Positions 32,509-33,718 of a stretch of DNA of 33,718 nucleotides are shown here, piece by piece. The notes under the pieces were generated by a model that had not been told where the DNA came from, did not search any database, and worked only from the letters and a program-made list of their open reading frames with translations. How positions within the stretch are numbered: position 1 is the first letter of the stretch; the number at the start of each line of letters is the position of its first letter. Location: contig CAYGTI010000028.1 of assembly GCA_964352785.1 (NCBI GenBank), positions 1-33,718 of the forward strand, in the 5' to 3' direction. Source of the DNA: JACOMS01 sp964352785 (lineage in GTDB: Bacteria; Pseudomonadota; Alphaproteobacteria; Caulobacterales; Maricaulaceae). Both the position numbers and the translations under genes were made by a program.

Positions 32509-33234
32509 CTAAACCTGCGCTAAATAAACTGTTTGCGTGAACGGTTTATCTTGTAGCGGATTATGGAACGTCACGGGTTCGGCCCATGCGGCGTCAAACA
32601 CGGTTTCGAGCCGGACGAGGAAATCTGCGTCCGTGATGGCATCTGACCACAGGCCCATAATGCCGCCGGGCTTAAGATGCGAGGTGAGTTTACGAAGGCC
32701 AGCTTCGCTGTAAAAACTACCGCTACGGTCATCGAGCAACCAATCTGGGGTGTGATCGATATCGATGAGTATAGCGTGGAATTTGCGGCCCGGCGTGCTG
32801 GGGTCGAACCCCTCTTGGGAGTCGGCTTTGGCGAAGAAGTCTCCGACCTCGATGCGGCAACGTGGATCGCCGCCGAGGGGCGGATCGAGAGGGAGTAAGC
32901 CCTCTTTATGCCAATCGGCGACGGCCTGTAGGAACTCGACGACAATTAACTCGCCCACACGGGGGTCTTCGAGCGCGGCAGCGGCGGTATAACCCAGACC
33001 GAGCCCGCCAACGACCACATCCCACGGCGCGGGAACATGGCTTTCGGCCAATTTAGCGAGGCCTTGTTTGGAAAGCGCGATTTCAGACGCGGTGAACAGG
33101 CTGGACATCAAATGTTCTTCGCCAAGGATGATTTCAAACACGTCCGTTTCCAGCGCCAGCAAACGCCGCCGCCGCAGGCTGATCGGCCCGATAGGCGTAT
33201 CGCGATAATCCAGTTCTTCAAACATCCGGCTCAT
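32509..33234 (-). CDS. Spermidine-synthase-like protein (SAM-fold)
   Basis: The 241-aa product has a Rossmann-type fold with motif I VVVGGLGLGYTAAAAL (73-88), followed by IVVEFLQAVADWH, the strand with the acidic residue that binds the cosubstrate in spermidine synthases and related methyltransferases. DFFAKADS and ILIDIDHTPDWLL (with the conserved Asp cluster) and HLKPGGIMGLWS complete the pattern of spermidine-synthase relatives. The N-terminal beta part is short compared with true spermidine synthases, so aminopropyltransferase activity is uncertain. ATG 33234 has only a weak ribosome site. It is a single gene beside a tRNA. Confidence 0.85.
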   Translation of the reverse strand: MSRMFEELDYRDTPIGPISLRRRRLLALETDVFEIILGEEHLMSSLFTASEIALSKQGLAKLAESHVPAPWDVVVGGLGLGYTAAAALEDPRVGELIVVEFLQAVADWHKEGLLPLDPPLGGDPRCRIEVGDFFAKADSQEGFDPSTPGRKFHAILIDIDHTPDWLLDDRSGSFYSEAGLRKLTSHLKPGGIMGLWSDAITDADFLVRLETVFDAAWAEPVTFHNPLQDKPFTQTVYLAQV

Positions 33235-33376
33235 AGCATAGCTCTACAGGACACAACCCAGATAACGAAGCGAAATAGATCGCCGGGATATTCAGGCCAA
33301 TAGCAAAACTCAAAAGGTAATACCGCCGAGCGTGGTGTGAGCTTTGAATCATGAAAGATTACGGCGCGCCGCGCTA

Positions 33377-33453
33377 TGGCGACCCCGGGTGGATTCGAAC
33401 CACCGGCCTCAAGATTAGGAATCTTGCGCTCTATCCGACTGAGCTACGGGGAC
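33377..33453 (-). tRNA. tRNA-Arg (anticodon CCU)
   Basis: The minus strand folds as a complete cloverleaf: acceptor GTCCCCG with CGGGGTC, D arm GCTC/GAGC, anticodon stem CAAGA/TCTTG around TTCCTAA (anticodon CCT), a five-base variable loop, T arm GGTGG-TTCGAAT-CCACC, and an encoded CCA at 33377-33379. Position 2-71 is a T-T mismatch in the acceptor stem. Confidence 0.95.
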
Positions 33454-33526
33454 ATTGACATATTTTAAAGTAACTTTCAGAGAGTCTCTCAAGAATGTCC
33501 AGCGAAACGACAGAATTATGTTAAAA

Positions 33527-33691
33527 TTAAGAAGCTTCGTAAGATATCTGAATCAGTGGCTTGGCTTTTTCCAAATCTTCATAAGATGAAATGGTTACTT
33601 CTAAATCGCCTGTTCCATAATGTCCAAAAGTTCTGGCGTCTCGTGTAAAACCATTTTCTAAAGTTTGATGTGCCCCTAGCTTTATAGACAC
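33527..33691 (-). pseudogene. Fragment of DUF5655-type protein at right edge
   Basis: From GTG 33691 to stop 33527-33529 the minus strand encodes 54 residues ending ENGFTRDARTFGHYGTGDLE-type and SYEDLEKAKPLIQISYEAS. They match the C-terminal end of DUF5655 (predicted transport protein or nuclease-associated) domains, where a G-x-TRD-x-R-x-x-GH-x-GTGDLEV pattern is followed by a final helix. The same frame upstream meets a TGA at 33701-33703, so the N-terminal part is not joined to it: it is either a truncated gene, a remnant or affected by a frameshift. The rest of the gene may lie beyond the window end. Confidence 0.6.
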
Positions 33692-33718
33692 CTTGTTACT
33701 TCATTTTGTTGCCATCTC

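Overview
The window looks like a chromosomal segment from a marine-type alphaproteobacterium. The gene content and protein style suggest something near Hyphomonadaceae/Maricaulales (SdhC/D/A, a mitochondrial-type valine catabolic set, a tricorn-like S41 protease, ThiC behind a TPP riboswitch, a delta-class carbonic anhydrase, many short secreted proteins). This placement is inference: there is no rRNA or other strong taxonomic marker. Most of the window is ordinary core metabolism. The accessory parts are the two edges, a decayed glycosyltransferase, several AT-richer orphan genes and a few structured intergenic regions.

Left part (1-4.9 kb): the N-terminal piece of a possible PD-(D/E)xK nuclease runs off the left edge on the minus strand. 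A 476-base gap follows, then an intrinsic terminator that closes a minus-strand sdhC-sdhD-sdhA operon. sdhB is not next to it. Divergent from sdhC is a GT-C glycosyltransferase broken by three frameshifts.

4.9-14.7 kb: a secreted DUF885 metallohydrolase-like protein, then a valine degradation cluster. On the minus strand mmsA, a small secreted protein, an isobutyryl-CoA-dehydrogenase-like enzyme and 3-hydroxyisobutyryl-CoA hydrolase form one operon. A plus-strand Sel1-repeat gene separates them from mmsB. Together they would take isobutyryl-CoA to propionyl-CoA, except for the methacrylyl-CoA hydration step, which is not encoded here. nadA lies upstream of mmsA across a cluster of palindromic repeats.

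14.7-22.1 kb: a tricorn-like protease with propeller, PDZ and S41 domains; an argF-LOG pair; a beta-barrel-like outer membrane protein; and a lipoprotein delta-class carbonic anhydrase. Upstream of the carbonic anhydrase is a structured non-coding region holding a 23-codon small ORF.

22.1-29.4 kb: a lipoprotein alpha/beta hydrolase followed by a PYROXD2/phytoene-desaturase-like oxidoreductase; a DUF4287-DUF5655 protein; mnmE; a stand-alone BLUF blue-light sensor; and, divergent from it, an acyltransferase-3 plus a secreted metallo-beta-lactamase-fold protein, ended by two tandem terminators.

29.35-33.7 kb: a TPP riboswitch precedes a small two-TM, PH-like membrane protein that overlaps thiC by four bases. 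A secreted orphan overlaps the thiC end in the same way. A spermidine-synthase-like protein, tRNA-Arg(CCU) and a truncated DUF5655 fragment complete the window. The most unusual items are the riboswitch-controlled unknown membrane protein, the SdhD heme-ligand substitution, the lipoprotein delta-carbonic anhydrase and its leader region, and the edge fragments.
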